64,000 nucleotides of DNA from Microcaldota archaeon (GTDB lineage: Archaea; Micrarchaeota; Micrarchaeia; Micrarchaeales; Micrarchaeaceae), in assembly GCA_028866715.1 (NCBI GenBank), contig JAGWHO010000005.1, positions 1 through 64,000 on the forward strand, given 5' to 3'. Each line of letters begins with the position of its first letter. Position 1 is the first letter of the stretch. Of this stretch, positions 34,663-43,410 are shown piece after piece. Under the pieces are notes generated by a model. The model was not told where the DNA came from and ran no database searches. It saw only the letters and a list, made by a program, of their open reading frames with translations. The translations under genes and the position numbers were made by a program.

Positions 34663-35178
34663 ATGTCAAGGAGCGGCACCAGCAGCGCGTATCCGAAGCC
34701 GACAGCTGAGCAGGCGCAGGTGTGGGACAAGGAAGCCGCATGGATAATATCCAATTCAAAAAAGCCGGAAGACCTCAGGTACGGCATGTACTGCCTGATG
34801 AGGCAGCTGAACAACAGGGCCAGGAAGAGCGAGGCATACGCAAACTACATGGTAAGGGAGCACCCAGAGGTTGTCACCACGGCATACGATAACCAGCCTC
34901 CGGTAGTCTCAAGCGCGGTCGCGTTCAAGAGCGTAAGGGCGTACGTGCTCAAGAACAAGAGCGAGTGGCTCTCTGCGGTGAGCAACGGCAGCGGCGTCTC
35001 GCTCGATGCGATTATAACCGACATTATAAACGGCGAGCTTCTCCAGAAGGAGCAGGCAAAGCCGGTCAGCCCGAGGCAGTCTGCTGCCATGGGCGAGGAT
35101 GTCATAGGCCTGAGGAAGCAGCTGGAGACAATAAACGCGCTAAGGTCGGGGCAGAATGACTCTAAACAGGCGCAATGA
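34663..35178 (+). CDS. hypothetical protein
   Basis: 171 residues, helical, with no membrane segment. The ATG at 34663 follows a strong TATA box (TTTTATATATTT, about 34630) by about 27 bases, so the mRNA is leaderless. The sequence is rich in Ser, Ala, Lys and Gln, with two helical blocks (about 10-55 and 75-120) and a charged C-terminal helix RKQLETINALRSGQ. No family is recognised. The following gene starts just after its stop, so the two are probably one operon. Confidence 0.6.
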   Translation: MSRSGTSSAYPKPTAEQAQVWDKEAAWIISNSKKPEDLRYGMYCLMRQLNNRARKSEAYANYMVREHPEVVTTAYDNQPPVVSSAVAFKSVRAYVLKNKSEWLSAVSNGSGVSLDAIITDIINGELLQKEQAKPVSPRQSAAMGEDVIGLRKQLETINALRSGQNDSKQAQ

Positions 35179-35179
35179 C

Positions 35180-35626
35180 ATGGCAACAATACGCGCAGCA
35201 GGCCAGAACAAGGAAGACGATTCGAATGTGTACGCTAAAGGGTCGATGTTCTACGGCAAGACGCTGCAGGACGCAATCAAGGTCTTCAAGGACGCGATAA
35301 ACGAAGAGCACAACAAACCATCTGCCAGAGTAAAGATAAGGGCGAGGATAATGAAGGACCCGCAGTCGAGGCCCAGGACCGTAGCAGCTACGATAACCGA
35401 GATAAACGAGGGCAGGAACCTCATATTCTACACAGCGCACGATATCTCGATAACGCGCAATGAGGAGACGGGCATATACGCGTGCGTGCAGGACAGCATC
35501 AGGGCCAATGTGATAACCCCTGCGACCACGCCGAAAGAGCTCAACACCGTAGGCATCTACGGCGGCCTGGCTACCCGGCTGCTTGCTATGGCGGCAGTGA
35601 AGCTTGGCAAGACGTCCACCCTGTAA
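35180..35626 (+). CDS. hypothetical protein
   Basis: 148 residues starting MATIRAAGQNKED; an ATG 24 bases upstream overlaps the preceding gene and is less likely. The sequence has mixed helix and strand: a helix around YGKTLQDAIKVFKDAINEEH, then strands VKIRARIM and TVAATITEI. It shares the transcript with the previous hypothetical gene. No motif points to a function. The end lies 3 bases from the convergent cydB. Confidence 0.58.
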   Translation: MATIRAAGQNKEDDSNVYAKGSMFYGKTLQDAIKVFKDAINEEHNKPSARVKIRARIMKDPQSRPRTVAATITEINEGRNLIFYTAHDISITRNEETGIYACVQDSIRANVITPATTPKELNTVGIYGGLATRLLAMAAVKLGKTSTL

Positions 35627-35629
35627 TTG

Positions 35630-36574
35630 CTAGTACGTCTTCGCGCCGTTGCCGGCTTTCCTCTGGTTGACGTATATAAGATAAGCGAGCGCAGCAACTA
35701 GGAATATCCCTCCGATTGCCGTGGCTATAATCAGGTAGGCGGCGCCGGCGCCTGATGCCGCATACGCATTCGTGTCAAGCACGCCGCCGAACATGTAAGG
35801 GTACTGAAGCGCTCCGTATGCAAGTATGCCGCTGAACAGCCATGCGAACACAACATACCTGGCGAACGAGCTGCCCTTCAGATGAAGCACAATCGCGGCA
35901 GCAAACAGCGCGATGCTGACCGCTACCGGCATGACGTTATCCTGCAGGTTTGCCGCAAGGTGCGGCGCGCCGGAGAACATGCTTACAAACACAAGCGCAA
36001 TCCCTGCAATCCCGGCATAAACGCCAGGCTTTCTGTATCGTGCGCTTCCGGTCACTGCGACAGCGGCAAACCATCCTATCAGAATCACGGCAACAAACAT
36101 CGTTATGTTGAAGAGGTTGAACGACAATGCGAGCGGATTCACGCTCATCTGCTGGACATCGACCCCGATGCCGCTCACGCCTGACGTGAGGATGGACAAT
36201 ACGAGGAAGAGCACAACGAGCGTCGATATGCCATATATCTTCGCGTACCTGTTCTCGGGCCTTCCCTTGCCTATGTACTCGCTGTACGATATGAACGCGT
36301 TCCTGAGTATGAAGAAAAGAGCCGCAAGCAGTATCGGCAGTATGTATGCAGTACCCACAAGGGTGAGAAGGCTCGGATACGTCGCCTCAAACTCGACAAA
36401 ATAGAACACGGCGAACGTGCCTATTATCTCCCAGAGCGGCATTATATACGATCTTATCTTATCTCTCGCGCCCTCGTATGACGTGACCGCAAGCACGGCC
36501 ATGCCCGCCTCTACCGTCATCAGCGTAAAGAACACGGCGAACACGGCATAATTCATGAAGTAAAGCGAACTCAT
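35630..36574 (-). CDS. cydB: cytochrome bd oxidase subunit II
   Basis: 314 residues, about eight to nine membrane helices. The N-terminal segment MNYAVFAVFFTLMTVEAGMAVLAV, the PLWEIIGTFAVFYFVEFEATYPSLL region and the LRNAFISYSEY helix match CydB-type subunits, though the sequence is divergent from bacterial forms. With CydA it makes a quinol oxidase that reduces O2 to water without pumping protons. It starts 5 bases after cydA ends. The operon order here is a 7-TM protein, cydA, cydB. Confidence 0.8.
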   Translation of the reverse strand: MSSLYFMNYAVFAVFFTLMTVEAGMAVLAVTSYEGARDKIRSYIMPLWEIIGTFAVFYFVEFEATYPSLLTLVGTAYILPILLAALFFILRNAFISYSEYIGKGRPENRYAKIYGISTLVVLFLVLSILTSGVSGIGVDVQQMSVNPLALSFNLFNITMFVAVILIGWFAAVAVTGSARYRKPGVYAGIAGIALVFVSMFSGAPHLAANLQDNVMPVAVSIALFAAAIVLHLKGSSFARYVVFAWLFSGILAYGALQYPYMFGGVLDTNAYAASGAGAAYLIIATAIGGIFLVAALAYLIYVNQRKAGNGAKTY

Positions 36575-36578
36575 GCAC

Positions 36579-37910
36579 TCACTTTAACTCGTCCTCAAGC
36601 GCTACGTTCTTCCCTATCTTTTTTATGACGAGGAGCGTCAGCGGTATTATCACTATGTAGAATACGACTATCCCGATCGAGAGCGGCACAATGGAAGAAG
36701 AGGGATTCCCGGCCTGCACGACGGTCATGACGTTGTATATTATCCATGGCTGCCTGGCGAGCTCTGACATTATCCATCCGTCCTCAAGCAGGAATACCGA
36801 CAGAATGCCTGAGACGATCATGAGCAGCAGCATCAGCCTGCTCTTAAGGACGTCTTTCCTGAGAACGACGCGCACAAGAAGCAGCAGCGCAAGGAATATC
36901 CCTATCAGGAATCCGACGCCGACCATGGCGTCGAACATCAGGTGCACGTATGTAGTCGGCCATGTGCTTTGCGGGAACTGGCTCAATCCGGGCACGGATC
37001 CGCTCGGGCTTCCAGTGTCGAGTATGCTCTGTAGGTTCGGTATCGGGATTGCGCCCACAACGGTGTTGTTCGTTATTATGCCTCCTATGTACTCTGGCGC
37101 GTGAGACTGTGGCACGAGGTCGAGCTCTATTGCAGCGTATTTCTCAGGCTGCAGGGTCGAGAGCGTAGCAATGGAGAGTATGCCCGTATAGAGGGATGCG
37201 ATAGTGGCAACGAACGCGATCGCAAGCGATATCTTCAGTCCCTTCCTGAAATACCTCTTAAGGACATCCTTGTCGGTTTTCAACAATCTGTATGCGAAAT
37301 ACGCGACAAAGATAAAAGCTCCGGCAAAGTACGACGTCGCTACCACGTGCGCCACCTCTATCCATGTAGAGGGCGTGTTGAACACCGCCAGCGGGTTGAT
37401 CCCGGACAGCACGCCTGTGCTCAGGTACTGCGGTATGTCGAACCCTGCAGGAGTGTTCATGAACGCATTGAGCATGGTTATGAGCATTGCTGACAGTATT
37501 CCAAAAAAGCCGGCAACAGCCATCACCGCAGCAGGAGCGTATTTATTGGAAAAGCCGCCGCGGCCATAGAAGTACATCGCAAGGAATATCGCCTCGCCGA
37601 AGAACGCGAAAACCTCTATGTAAACCGGCAGGATTGCAACGCTGCCGGCAAGCGACATAAAAGCCGGCCAGAGGAAGAGAAGATTAACAGCAACGAGCAC
37701 TCCTGACGCGGTTCCTGCAGCGAAGAGTATCACTAGCATGACAGACAGTCGTCTTGCCATGACCTTGTAGTCGTTGTCGTCCCTTCTCGCTGCAAGGTAC
37801 TCGCAAACCGCTATTATCACGGGAAGGGTTATGCCTATGACCGCAAGGACTATGTGCACAGATAGGGCAAATCCCATCGTTGCCCTGTCAAATATGATTG
37901 GAGCAAGCAT
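36579..37910 (-). CDS. cydA: cytochrome bd oxidase subunit I
   Basis: 443 residues from ATG 37910; the open frame extends nine codons upstream over the end of the preceding gene. Heme-ligand candidates can be placed: His in GFALSVHIVLA (b595), His in WIEVAHVVATSYF (b558). Also typical are FAFFGEAIFLAMYFYG with a conserved Glu and the late LARQPWIIYNVMT. The Q-loop between helices VI and VII is short. The enzyme oxidises quinol and reduces O2, pointing to aerobic or microaerobic life. It is the middle gene of its operon. Confidence 0.92.
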   Translation of the reverse strand: MLAPIIFDRATMGFALSVHIVLAVIGITLPVIIAVCEYLAARRDDNDYKVMARRLSVMLVILFAAGTASGVLVAVNLLFLWPAFMSLAGSVAILPVYIEVFAFFGEAIFLAMYFYGRGGFSNKYAPAAVMAVAGFFGILSAMLITMLNAFMNTPAGFDIPQYLSTGVLSGINPLAVFNTPSTWIEVAHVVATSYFAGAFIFVAYFAYRLLKTDKDVLKRYFRKGLKISLAIAFVATIASLYTGILSIATLSTLQPEKYAAIELDLVPQSHAPEYIGGIITNNTVVGAIPIPNLQSILDTGSPSGSVPGLSQFPQSTWPTTYVHLMFDAMVGVGFLIGIFLALLLLVRVVLRKDVLKSRLMLLLMIVSGILSVFLLEDGWIMSELARQPWIIYNVMTVVQAGNPSSSIVPLSIGIVVFYIVIIPLTLLVIKKIGKNVALEDELK

Positions 37911-37918
37911 CGCAACAC

Positions 37919-38557
37919 TCAGCCGAAGCCGAACCACAATAGGAGTATGCCTATGAATTCAGCTATGTAGAGCATCGAAGGGAACTGCGCTATGTAAAGG
38001 GAGCCTGCAGCCGCGACAAGCGCTATGCCTGCTATGACGCACAGCATGCGCTTCCTCTTCGTTCTTGCGAAGTTTATCGCGGCTATCGCGATAAGGACCG
38101 CTGTCGCAGGTACCGTTATCGCAGCAGAAGCTATCGTCACAGGCAGAGGAGGTATCCCTGACATTATGTAGTTTGAGACCAGGCTTCCTACGCTTGAAAC
38201 CGCTGTGCCGTAGAACAGATAACCGGTAGAGAGCACAAAGAACCCATAATACGAGAACCTCAAGGCCCTTGACCTGACAAGCTGCATTGAGCCGAGCGCC
38301 AGCACCTCTACAAGCACGGCAACAAGAGCAAGATAAACCTTCTCAATAAGCCCGGAATACAGCCCTGCAGAGAATACGACCTCTATAAGGACCGTTATCG
38401 CGAATACCCATAAGCCTATGGCCCAGAACACGTGGCTCGCAAGGTGCGACCTCCTCGATTTGAGGGTCATGGCAACAGCAAGCACAAGCGACAGTATGAA
38501 CGTGACCGACGTTATGCTTATCGTGCCAAGCTGCGTTGACAGGAATCCAAGGTCCAT
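37919..38557 (-). CDS. hypothetical seven-TM protein in the cytochrome bd operon
   Basis: 212 residues with seven hydrophobic helices spread evenly, short loops and a basic loop FARTKRKRM near 170. No heme or metal motif is obvious. It is first in the cyd operon and ends 8 bases before cydA, so it is probably made with the oxidase. It may help assembly or act as an extra subunit, which is inference from position. The divergent hypothetical gene at 38641 shares the promoter region. Confidence 0.6.
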   Translation of the reverse strand: MDLGFLSTQLGTISITSVTFILSLVLAVAMTLKSRRSHLASHVFWAIGLWVFAITVLIEVVFSAGLYSGLIEKVYLALVAVLVEVLALGSMQLVRSRALRFSYYGFFVLSTGYLFYGTAVSSVGSLVSNYIMSGIPPLPVTIASAAITVPATAVLIAIAAINFARTKRKRMLCVIAGIALVAAAGSLYIAQFPSMLYIAEFIGILLLWFGFG

Positions 38558-38640
38558 GATACCCTATGAAACGTAAAACTTAATATAGTATCCCAAAATA
38601 CGTCGGAATCTTATTAAATGTTGATTGCCTACAATTATAC

Positions 38641-39087
38641 ATGGGAGGTGGCGCGTCAACCACGGCAACCAGAGCGGCGAGGCTCGAGGCAGAGTTCTGT
38701 TCGCTTGGCTCATGGACCAATCCAAGGGAGGTATACGACCCAAGCTACACAGGCATTATAGTAGCATCGCCGAAAACAGTCTTCAACAGGATAGTTGCAG
38801 ATTCCGATATAATATACCCAAACGGCGGCATTCCTGAACTGGTGATAGACACGCTCAAGAGGCTCCAGAACCTAGGGCTGAATCCAAAGGCCTTGGCAGA
38901 GTACGTGGTCCTGTTCGACCGGGAGTTAGACCCATCGAATGACTGGGCATCGCCCTGGTTCATAAAAGAAATAGGCAGGATAGCCTCCGAGGCAAGGGAC
39001 AAAGACGAGTTCATCAAGAAGTTCGACAGCCTTACACTTACGATGACAACGTTCAACGAGTACGTCAGAAACAAAGAACAGGATTAA
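38641..39087 (+). CDS. hypothetical protein upstream of HtpX
   Basis: 148 residues, soluble. The start is MGGGASTTATRAARLEAEF. The middle contains strands (YTGIIVASPKTVFNRIV) and helices, and the end is charged. No family is recognised. Its stop overlaps the start of htpX in a TAATG arrangement, so translation is coupled and a role linked with membrane-protein quality control is possible. A TATA-like TTATTAAATG lies about 30 bases upstream. Confidence 0.6.
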   Translation: MGGGASTTATRAARLEAEFCSLGSWTNPREVYDPSYTGIIVASPKTVFNRIVADSDIIYPNGGIPELVIDTLKRLQNLGLNPKALAEYVVLFDRELDPSNDWASPWFIKEIGRIASEARDKDEFIKKFDSLTLTMTTFNEYVRNKEQD

Positions 39088-40097
39088 TGGCGCAAACAAG
39101 GGGCAGCAATATGGCGGCAATTGTAAAACTTAGACTGACGATGTACCTCACGCTTGCGGTAATATTCGCGATAGCGTTCGCGATAATCGCTGCCATAATG
39201 TTCTACATAGGCGCAGGCCTAATAGCCATAATCGGCATAACTGCCCTGTTCTTCCTGTTCCAGTGGATAGCCTCGCCGGCGCTCATGCGCGTCATGGGCA
39301 GGCTGAAGTACATAGGCGAGAATGAGTATCCAAAGCTGCATGATATGGTCAACAGGCTGGCAAAGCAGGCTGGGGTGCCTATACCTAAGATAGCCATAGC
39401 GCCGAGGCAGGACCCGAATGCGTATGTCTTCGGGAGAACGAGGAACAGCGCAACTCTCGTAGTGCACCAAGGCCTTCTTCCGATGCTCAACGACGACGAG
39501 ATGGAGTCCGTGCTGGCCCATGAGATCGGCCACCTCAGGCACAACGACACTACAGTAATGATGATGATATCGTTCCTGCCGATGCTCATGTACATGATAG
39601 CGCAGAACATGCTCCTGAGCGGGATGTTCGGCGGCAACAGCAGGAACAACAATGCATCGGTGCTCATGCTTGTAGGGGCAGCCGCATTCATATTCTACTT
39701 CTTCTTGCAGCTTATGATACTAGGGCTCTCGAGAATGCGAGAGTCATACGCAGACGAGTACTCCGCGACCACTACCGGAAAACCGGAGAGCCTCGCCTCG
39801 TCTCTCTTGAAGATAAGCGCGTCCAACGCAATTGCGCCAGTGAAGTCGGACAACACTGCTGCAAAGTCCTTCTACATAGCAGGCCTGACAACGTCTCAGG
39901 AAGAGATCAATCAGATAAGGGAGCACTCGTCCGAGCTCAAGAAGCTCCTTCCCAACCTGAACCTCAAGCAGTTCATGGACGAGGCAAAGAAGGGCGGCAC
40001 AGGCGCAGGCATGATGATGAACCTCTTCTCTAATCATCCACCGATATACAAGCGCGTCCTCGCCCTTGCGGAGCTCAAGAAAGAGATGAAGAAATGA
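39087..40097 (+). CDS. htpX: HtpX-like membrane zinc metalloprotease (M48)
   Basis: 336 residues. Two N-terminal membrane helices (about 20-65) precede the peptidase domain. The zinc motif is HEIGH in VLAHEIGHLRHND, and the third ligand is the Glu in RESYADEYSA. Two more hydrophobic segments lie between these. Members degrade misfolded membrane proteins. The start overlaps the preceding stop; an ATG at 39111 is an alternative. The end overlaps taw1 by 4 bases. Confidence 0.92.
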   Translation: MAQTRGSNMAAIVKLRLTMYLTLAVIFAIAFAIIAAIMFYIGAGLIAIIGITALFFLFQWIASPALMRVMGRLKYIGENEYPKLHDMVNRLAKQAGVPIPKIAIAPRQDPNAYVFGRTRNSATLVVHQGLLPMLNDDEMESVLAHEIGHLRHNDTTVMMMISFLPMLMYMIAQNMLLSGMFGGNSRNNNASVLMLVGAAAFIFYFFLQLMILGLSRMRESYADEYSATTTGKPESLASSLLKISASNAIAPVKSDNTAAKSFYIAGLTTSQEEINQIREHSSELKKLLPNLNLKQFMDEAKKGGTGAGMMMNLFSNHPPIYKRVLALAELKKEMKK

Positions 40098-41119
40098 AGC
40101 AGATGCCACTTGAGCTGAAACAGAAGATGCAGAAGCAGGGCTACCACTTCGTGGGCGACCATTCAGCAGTGAAGATATGCGAGTACACAGCAAACGGCAT
40201 GCGCGGAAAGACCCTGTGTTATAAATACACGTTCTACGGCATAAGGTCGTGGCAGTGCATACAGGGCACGCCTGCAATAGGCTGCGACCTCGGCTGCACG
40301 TTCTGCTGGAGACTGATACCGGAAGAGCACGGCTACAAGTGGAACGAGCTCAATGCAGTGGAAAAGTGGGACGATCCCGTAATGATAGTCGAGGGAATGA
40401 TAAACGAGCAGAGAAGGATAGTCAGCGGCTACAAGCACGGAGCAGATACCGACCAGAAGATGAAGCGATGGGAGGAGGCCAGGATGCCGAAGCATGTTGC
40501 ATTGAGCCTGACTGGAGAGCCCATGTTCTATCCGAAGATGAGCGCGCTGCTAAATGAATTCCACAAGAGAGGGATAAGCACCTTCCTGGTCCACAACGGA
40601 ACCCTTCCGGAGGCGATATCCGCCCTCAATCCGCTGCCGACGCAGCTGTACATATCGCTCCAAGGGCCAGACGAAGAGACATACCTTAAGACGACAAGGC
40701 CCAAGGTGCAGAACGCATGGGAGAGATACAGGGCCGCGCTCAAGGCCCTGAGCGCATTAAAGACAAGAACTGTGCTGAGGATGACGCTGGTCAAGGGCCT
40801 CAACATGGTAAACCCTGAAGGTTATGCTGAACTTATCAAGCTTGCAAATCCAAGTTACGTCGAAGTCAAGGGATTCTCGTTCATAGGAGAGGCAAGGAAC
40901 AATGAGAAAAGAGGTCTTGTGATGGAGAGCGTGCCGAGCCATGAAGAGATAAGGAACTTCTCGAAGAGGCTTGCCGAGCTTACAGGTTACATCCTCACAA
41001 CTGAGCACATGCCAAGCAGGGTTGTGCTCCTATCGAGGGACGAAGACGCAAAGTCAAAGAGGATAATAGACTTCAGCAAGATAGGCAAGGAGCTTATTGC
41101 CGGAACGTCAACGAACTAA
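40094..41119 (+). CDS. taw1: tRNA-Phe 4-demethylwyosine synthase (TYW1/Taw1)
   Basis: 341 residues of the radical-SAM TYW1 family. The cluster motif is CDLGCTFCW (CxxxCxxC), preceded by WQCIQGTPAIG. Further family segments are LSLTGEPMFYP, FLVHNGTLPE and YISLQGPDEETY. The enzyme uses pyruvate carbons and two iron-sulfur clusters to turn N1-methylguanosine-37 of tRNA-Phe into 4-demethylwyosine. The tRNA-Phe at 29533 has G37, as required. The gene overlaps htpX by 4 bases (ATGA). Confidence 0.95.
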   Translation: MKQMPLELKQKMQKQGYHFVGDHSAVKICEYTANGMRGKTLCYKYTFYGIRSWQCIQGTPAIGCDLGCTFCWRLIPEEHGYKWNELNAVEKWDDPVMIVEGMINEQRRIVSGYKHGADTDQKMKRWEEARMPKHVALSLTGEPMFYPKMSALLNEFHKRGISTFLVHNGTLPEAISALNPLPTQLYISLQGPDEETYLKTTRPKVQNAWERYRAALKALSALKTRTVLRMTLVKGLNMVNPEGYAELIKLANPSYVEVKGFSFIGEARNNEKRGLVMESVPSHEEIRNFSKRLAELTGYILTTEHMPSRVVLLSRDEDAKSKRIIDFSKIGKELIAGTSTN

Positions 41120-41121
41120 CG

Positions 41122-41289
41122 TCACTTCTTCTTCAGGACATACTCGTATTCTTCCAGCTCGTCATATGCCAGCTCAAGCTTCCTCATGTCTATGCTCGCA
41201 GGCAGGTGCTTAGGATCGTGCTTCTCGAGCCTCTCGAGCATAAGCTTGTACATCCTTTTCAGGTTCTCGATCCTTTCCTCGTGCTTCAT
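41122..41289 (-). CDS. small charged hypothetical protein
   Basis: 55 residues, MKHEERIENLKRMYKL onwards, mostly one or two amphipathic helices and ending EYVLKKK. About 45 percent of residues are charged. The ATG at 41289 lies about 30 bases behind the AT-rich box at 41319-41330, read leftward, which supports it as a real gene. It converges on taw1, 2 bases apart. Function unknown. Confidence 0.55.
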   Translation of the reverse strand: MKHEERIENLKRMYKLMLERLEKHDPKHLPASIDMRKLELAYDELEEYEYVLKKK

Positions 41290-41318
41290 CCAACCACGTT
41301 GAGGCTGTCTCTGGCAAA

Positions 41319-41330
41319 ATATAAATATTA
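41319..41330. promoter_or_regulatory. bidirectional TATA region
   Basis: ATATAAATATTA is nearly symmetric. It lies about 30 bases from each of two divergent starts (41289 leftward and 41352 rightward), so one box may serve both genes. Confidence 0.5.
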
Positions 41331-41351
41331 TACCAATGTTAAAGGTCAGCT

Positions 41352-41972
41352 ATGCAGAAGAGCAGCGCGGCATCCCAAAGGGAAGAGGCGATCAACGGCA
41401 ACAGGGAGAGGCTTGCAGCTATAGCGATCAAAAGGTTCGATGTGTATGTCGGCGACGCGGCGGAACTGGAGCAGGCATACCGGTTCATGGAGGTGTTCGG
41501 GACCCATCTCCCGGGCCTGGCGTTCTTCCTCAGGAGGCGCGAGTCAGGGGAAGATACCGAGCATCTTGAGATCGATGCGGTGCGCGAGGCCGTCGCAGCA
41601 ATGCTGAAGAGCCTCGACACAGACGAGCTGGCAGACCTCCATGTAGACATAGAGAACAAGATAGTCGAGATGGAGATAAAGCCGAACGAGAAGGATTACG
41701 TCGAGTATGTGAACAACAGGTACATATGGCTGAAAAAGCTGCTTGAAGAGAGCGTCGACACGTTCGAGGCGATAGTCATGAAGATAAACGATTCGTATCT
41801 GGATGCGCTCCTGGAGCTGCTGAAGGAGACGGAGGCCAGGCTCGCATCCGCATTCCAGAGCTTCTCAGCGTCCGACAAGACAATGGCGTCGTACGAGGAG
41901 TTCAGGCTTAGCATGGCAGGGATAGACAGGGACACGACGAAGCTCACCCTGCGATTGATGGAGGGCGTCTAG
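41352..41972 (+). CDS. hypothetical helical protein
   Basis: 206 residues, almost entirely helical, acidic, with coiled-coil-like stretches (about 60-90, 100-130 and 140-175). There is no membrane segment and no known motif. The ATG at 41352 lies about 25 bases behind the bidirectional TATA region, so the transcript is probably leaderless. The end overlaps the convergent rhodanese gene by 4 bases. Confidence 0.6.
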   Translation: MQKSSAASQREEAINGNRERLAAIAIKRFDVYVGDAAELEQAYRFMEVFGTHLPGLAFFLRRRESGEDTEHLEIDAVREAVAAMLKSLDTDELADLHVDIENKIVEMEIKPNEKDYVEYVNNRYIWLKKLLEESVDTFEAIVMKINDSYLDALLELLKETEARLASAFQSFSASDKTMASYEEFRLSMAGIDRDTTKLTLRLMEGV

Positions 41973-42277
41973 CCCCTCATGCCATCTATGCCGCCTGCAA
42001 GGGAATAAGCGTTCACGCCCTTCTTCCTAAGGTCCTTGCACAGGAACCCGGAAGTTATCCCGTGCTCGCACACGAGTATCGGCTCATCCCCGACAATTGA
42101 TTTCGGATTCTTCTCCTCAAGCAGTTGTTCGGGATAGAGCGCGACAACCTCCTCGTTTATCTCGAGGTTCATCTTGATTATGTCCGTATTAGTAGGGCCA
42201 AGCACCCAGAAGACGCTGTGCCTGCCTGAAGCTGCCATATCCTGAAGCTTCTTAAGGTCAATCTCGTAATCCTCCAT
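41969..42277 (-). CDS. rhodanese-like protein
   Basis: 102 residues. The C-terminal half is a rhodanese fold: the active-site loop VCEHGITSGFLCKDLRKKG with a Cys at the usual place, then AYSLAGGIDGMRG, the closing signature. The N-terminal half is shortened. Rhodaneses carry sulfur as a persulfide; the loop C-E-H-G-I-T-S fits that. It is last in a four-gene minus-strand operon with three small membrane proteins, with a 1-base gap to the previous gene. Confidence 0.75.
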   Translation of the reverse strand: MEDYEIDLKKLQDMAASGRHSVFWVLGPTNTDIIKMNLEINEEVVALYPEQLLEEKNPKSIVGDEPILVCEHGITSGFLCKDLRKKGVNAYSLAGGIDGMRG

Positions 42278-42278
42278 C

Positions 42279-42515
42279 TTACCACGATTCGTCTTTCTTC
42301 TCGAGACTCTTGAACAACTCTAAAAACATCAGCGCAGCTACAGCGCCAAGTATGACTGCAATAAAGCTTATACCAAAGCTTGTTAGCAGGAAAGTGAGCG
42401 AATACTGCCATGCGATCTGCCCGACACTTGGTATTGTACTTAGGTACACCATTATCACAGTAGTGAACATAAATCCTATGACAAGCGCCGCATTTTTATC
42501 AAGAGCCATCTTCAT
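42279..42515 (-). CDS. small two-TM membrane protein
   Basis: 78 residues with two membrane helices (about 10-30 and 40-64) and a charged C-terminus KSLEKKDESW. The ATG at 42515 overlaps the preceding stop (ATGA), so the two are coupled; an ATG at 42509 would be two codons shorter. Function unknown; it sits between another small membrane protein and the rhodanese gene. Confidence 0.6.
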   Translation of the reverse strand: MKMALDKNAALVIGFMFTTVIMVYLSTIPSVGQIAWQYSLTFLLTSFGISFIAVILGAVAALMFLELFKSLEKKDESW

Positions 42516-42811
42516 ATATACACCACGCTGAACATCCACACTAACAGCACCGCAATCGCAACCTGGGCGGCCAAGACCTTAACGAACGCTGTATAACGCC
42601 TTTCTAAAATAAACTTGATCCAAAAGAACGCAAAGACTATGTTCACAAGATACATCAGTGTTATGGGCAGGACAAATGCGCCAACACTAAGTTTAAGATA
42701 TCCTGCCTGCTGCAACAGAAGATTCGTCTGTACCGATAGTCCGGCTGTAGCTATCAGCACAACAAGAATGACTGCTATCTTACTGCTTTTATCAATCGTC
42801 AATTTAAACAC
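42512..42811 (-). CDS. small three-TM membrane protein
   Basis: 99 residues with three hydrophobic helices (about 11-29, 43-66 and 78-97). A basic first segment, KLTIDKSSK, lies ahead of the first. It overlaps the genes on both sides by a few bases, so it is translated from a common transcript with the exported protein ahead of it and the two-TM protein after it. No family is recognised. Confidence 0.6.
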   Translation of the reverse strand: MFKLTIDKSSKIAVILVVLIATAGLSVQTNLLLQQAGYLKLSVGAFVLPITLMYLVNIVFAFFWIKFILERRYTAFVKVLAAQVAIAVLLVWMFSVVYI

Positions 42812-43253
42812 CAGGTGGTCTTATATAGAGTGACTGGTCCATGCTGAACAGATATACCTTCTTCGGAGATAATATGTCAAGCACCAATGAGTATCTGCCT
42901 GTTGTAAGATTATACTCCCCTGTGCGCTGGTTCTTCAAATTATAAGTAACTATGCTAGAGTTGGTGCACGATGCGGACAGGACATTGTTCGATGTCGAGT
43001 TGTCCGCGTGCAGCAGGTAGCATATGTTGTATCCTTTTTGGTTCGATATCCCTATCACGTAATCTGCCCCGTACACCGTGGATGTCCCATTTGACTGGTT
43101 TGAATAAGAAGCTGTAAACAACTTTATATTGCCTTCCATGGCCGGAATCTGAGAAAGGTTCAGCGTATAGGTCGAGCCGAATGCCATCAAGATCGCAACA
43201 AGGGCGCCAGAGACCAGGGCGACTCCAACACATGCATAAAGGCCGTCCGTCAT
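42804..43253 (-). CDS. exported membrane-anchored protein
   Basis: 149 residues. A hydrophobic anchor (ACVGVALVSGALVAILMAF) is followed by an extracytoplasmic domain with many N-x-S/T sequons and two cysteines (NICYLL and ASCTNS) that may form a disulfide. Beta strands dominate. It is the first gene of the four-gene minus-strand operon ending in a rhodanese. Function unknown. Confidence 0.6.
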   Translation of the reverse strand: MTDGLYACVGVALVSGALVAILMAFGSTYTLNLSQIPAMEGNIKLFTASYSNQSNGTSTVYGADYVIGISNQKGYNICYLLHADNSTSNNVLSASCTNSSIVTYNLKNQRTGEYNLTTGRYSLVLDILSPKKVYLFSMDQSLYIRPPGV

Positions 43254-43334
43254 ACCAATTCCCTGTTAGAATAGATTAGGCCGAATTCGGTATTTAATCC
43301 TTTATGTGAGGACCCGAAATCCTATGAATAGAAA

Positions 43335-43406
43335 TGGACTTCGCGGGATTTGAACCCGCAACCTCCTGCATGCCATGCAGGCGCGCTACCGTTGCGCCAG
43401 AAGCCC
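43335..43406 (-). tRNA. tRNA-Ala (GGC)
   Basis: The acceptor GGGCTTC pairs with GAAGTCC, placing a G3-U70 wobble pair, the alanine identity element. The T-arm is GCGGGTTCAAATCCCGC. The anticodon loop A-T-GGC-A-T on stem CCTGC/GCAGG gives GGC. No intron; CCA is not encoded. Confidence 0.93.
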
Positions 43407-43410
43407 CCAA

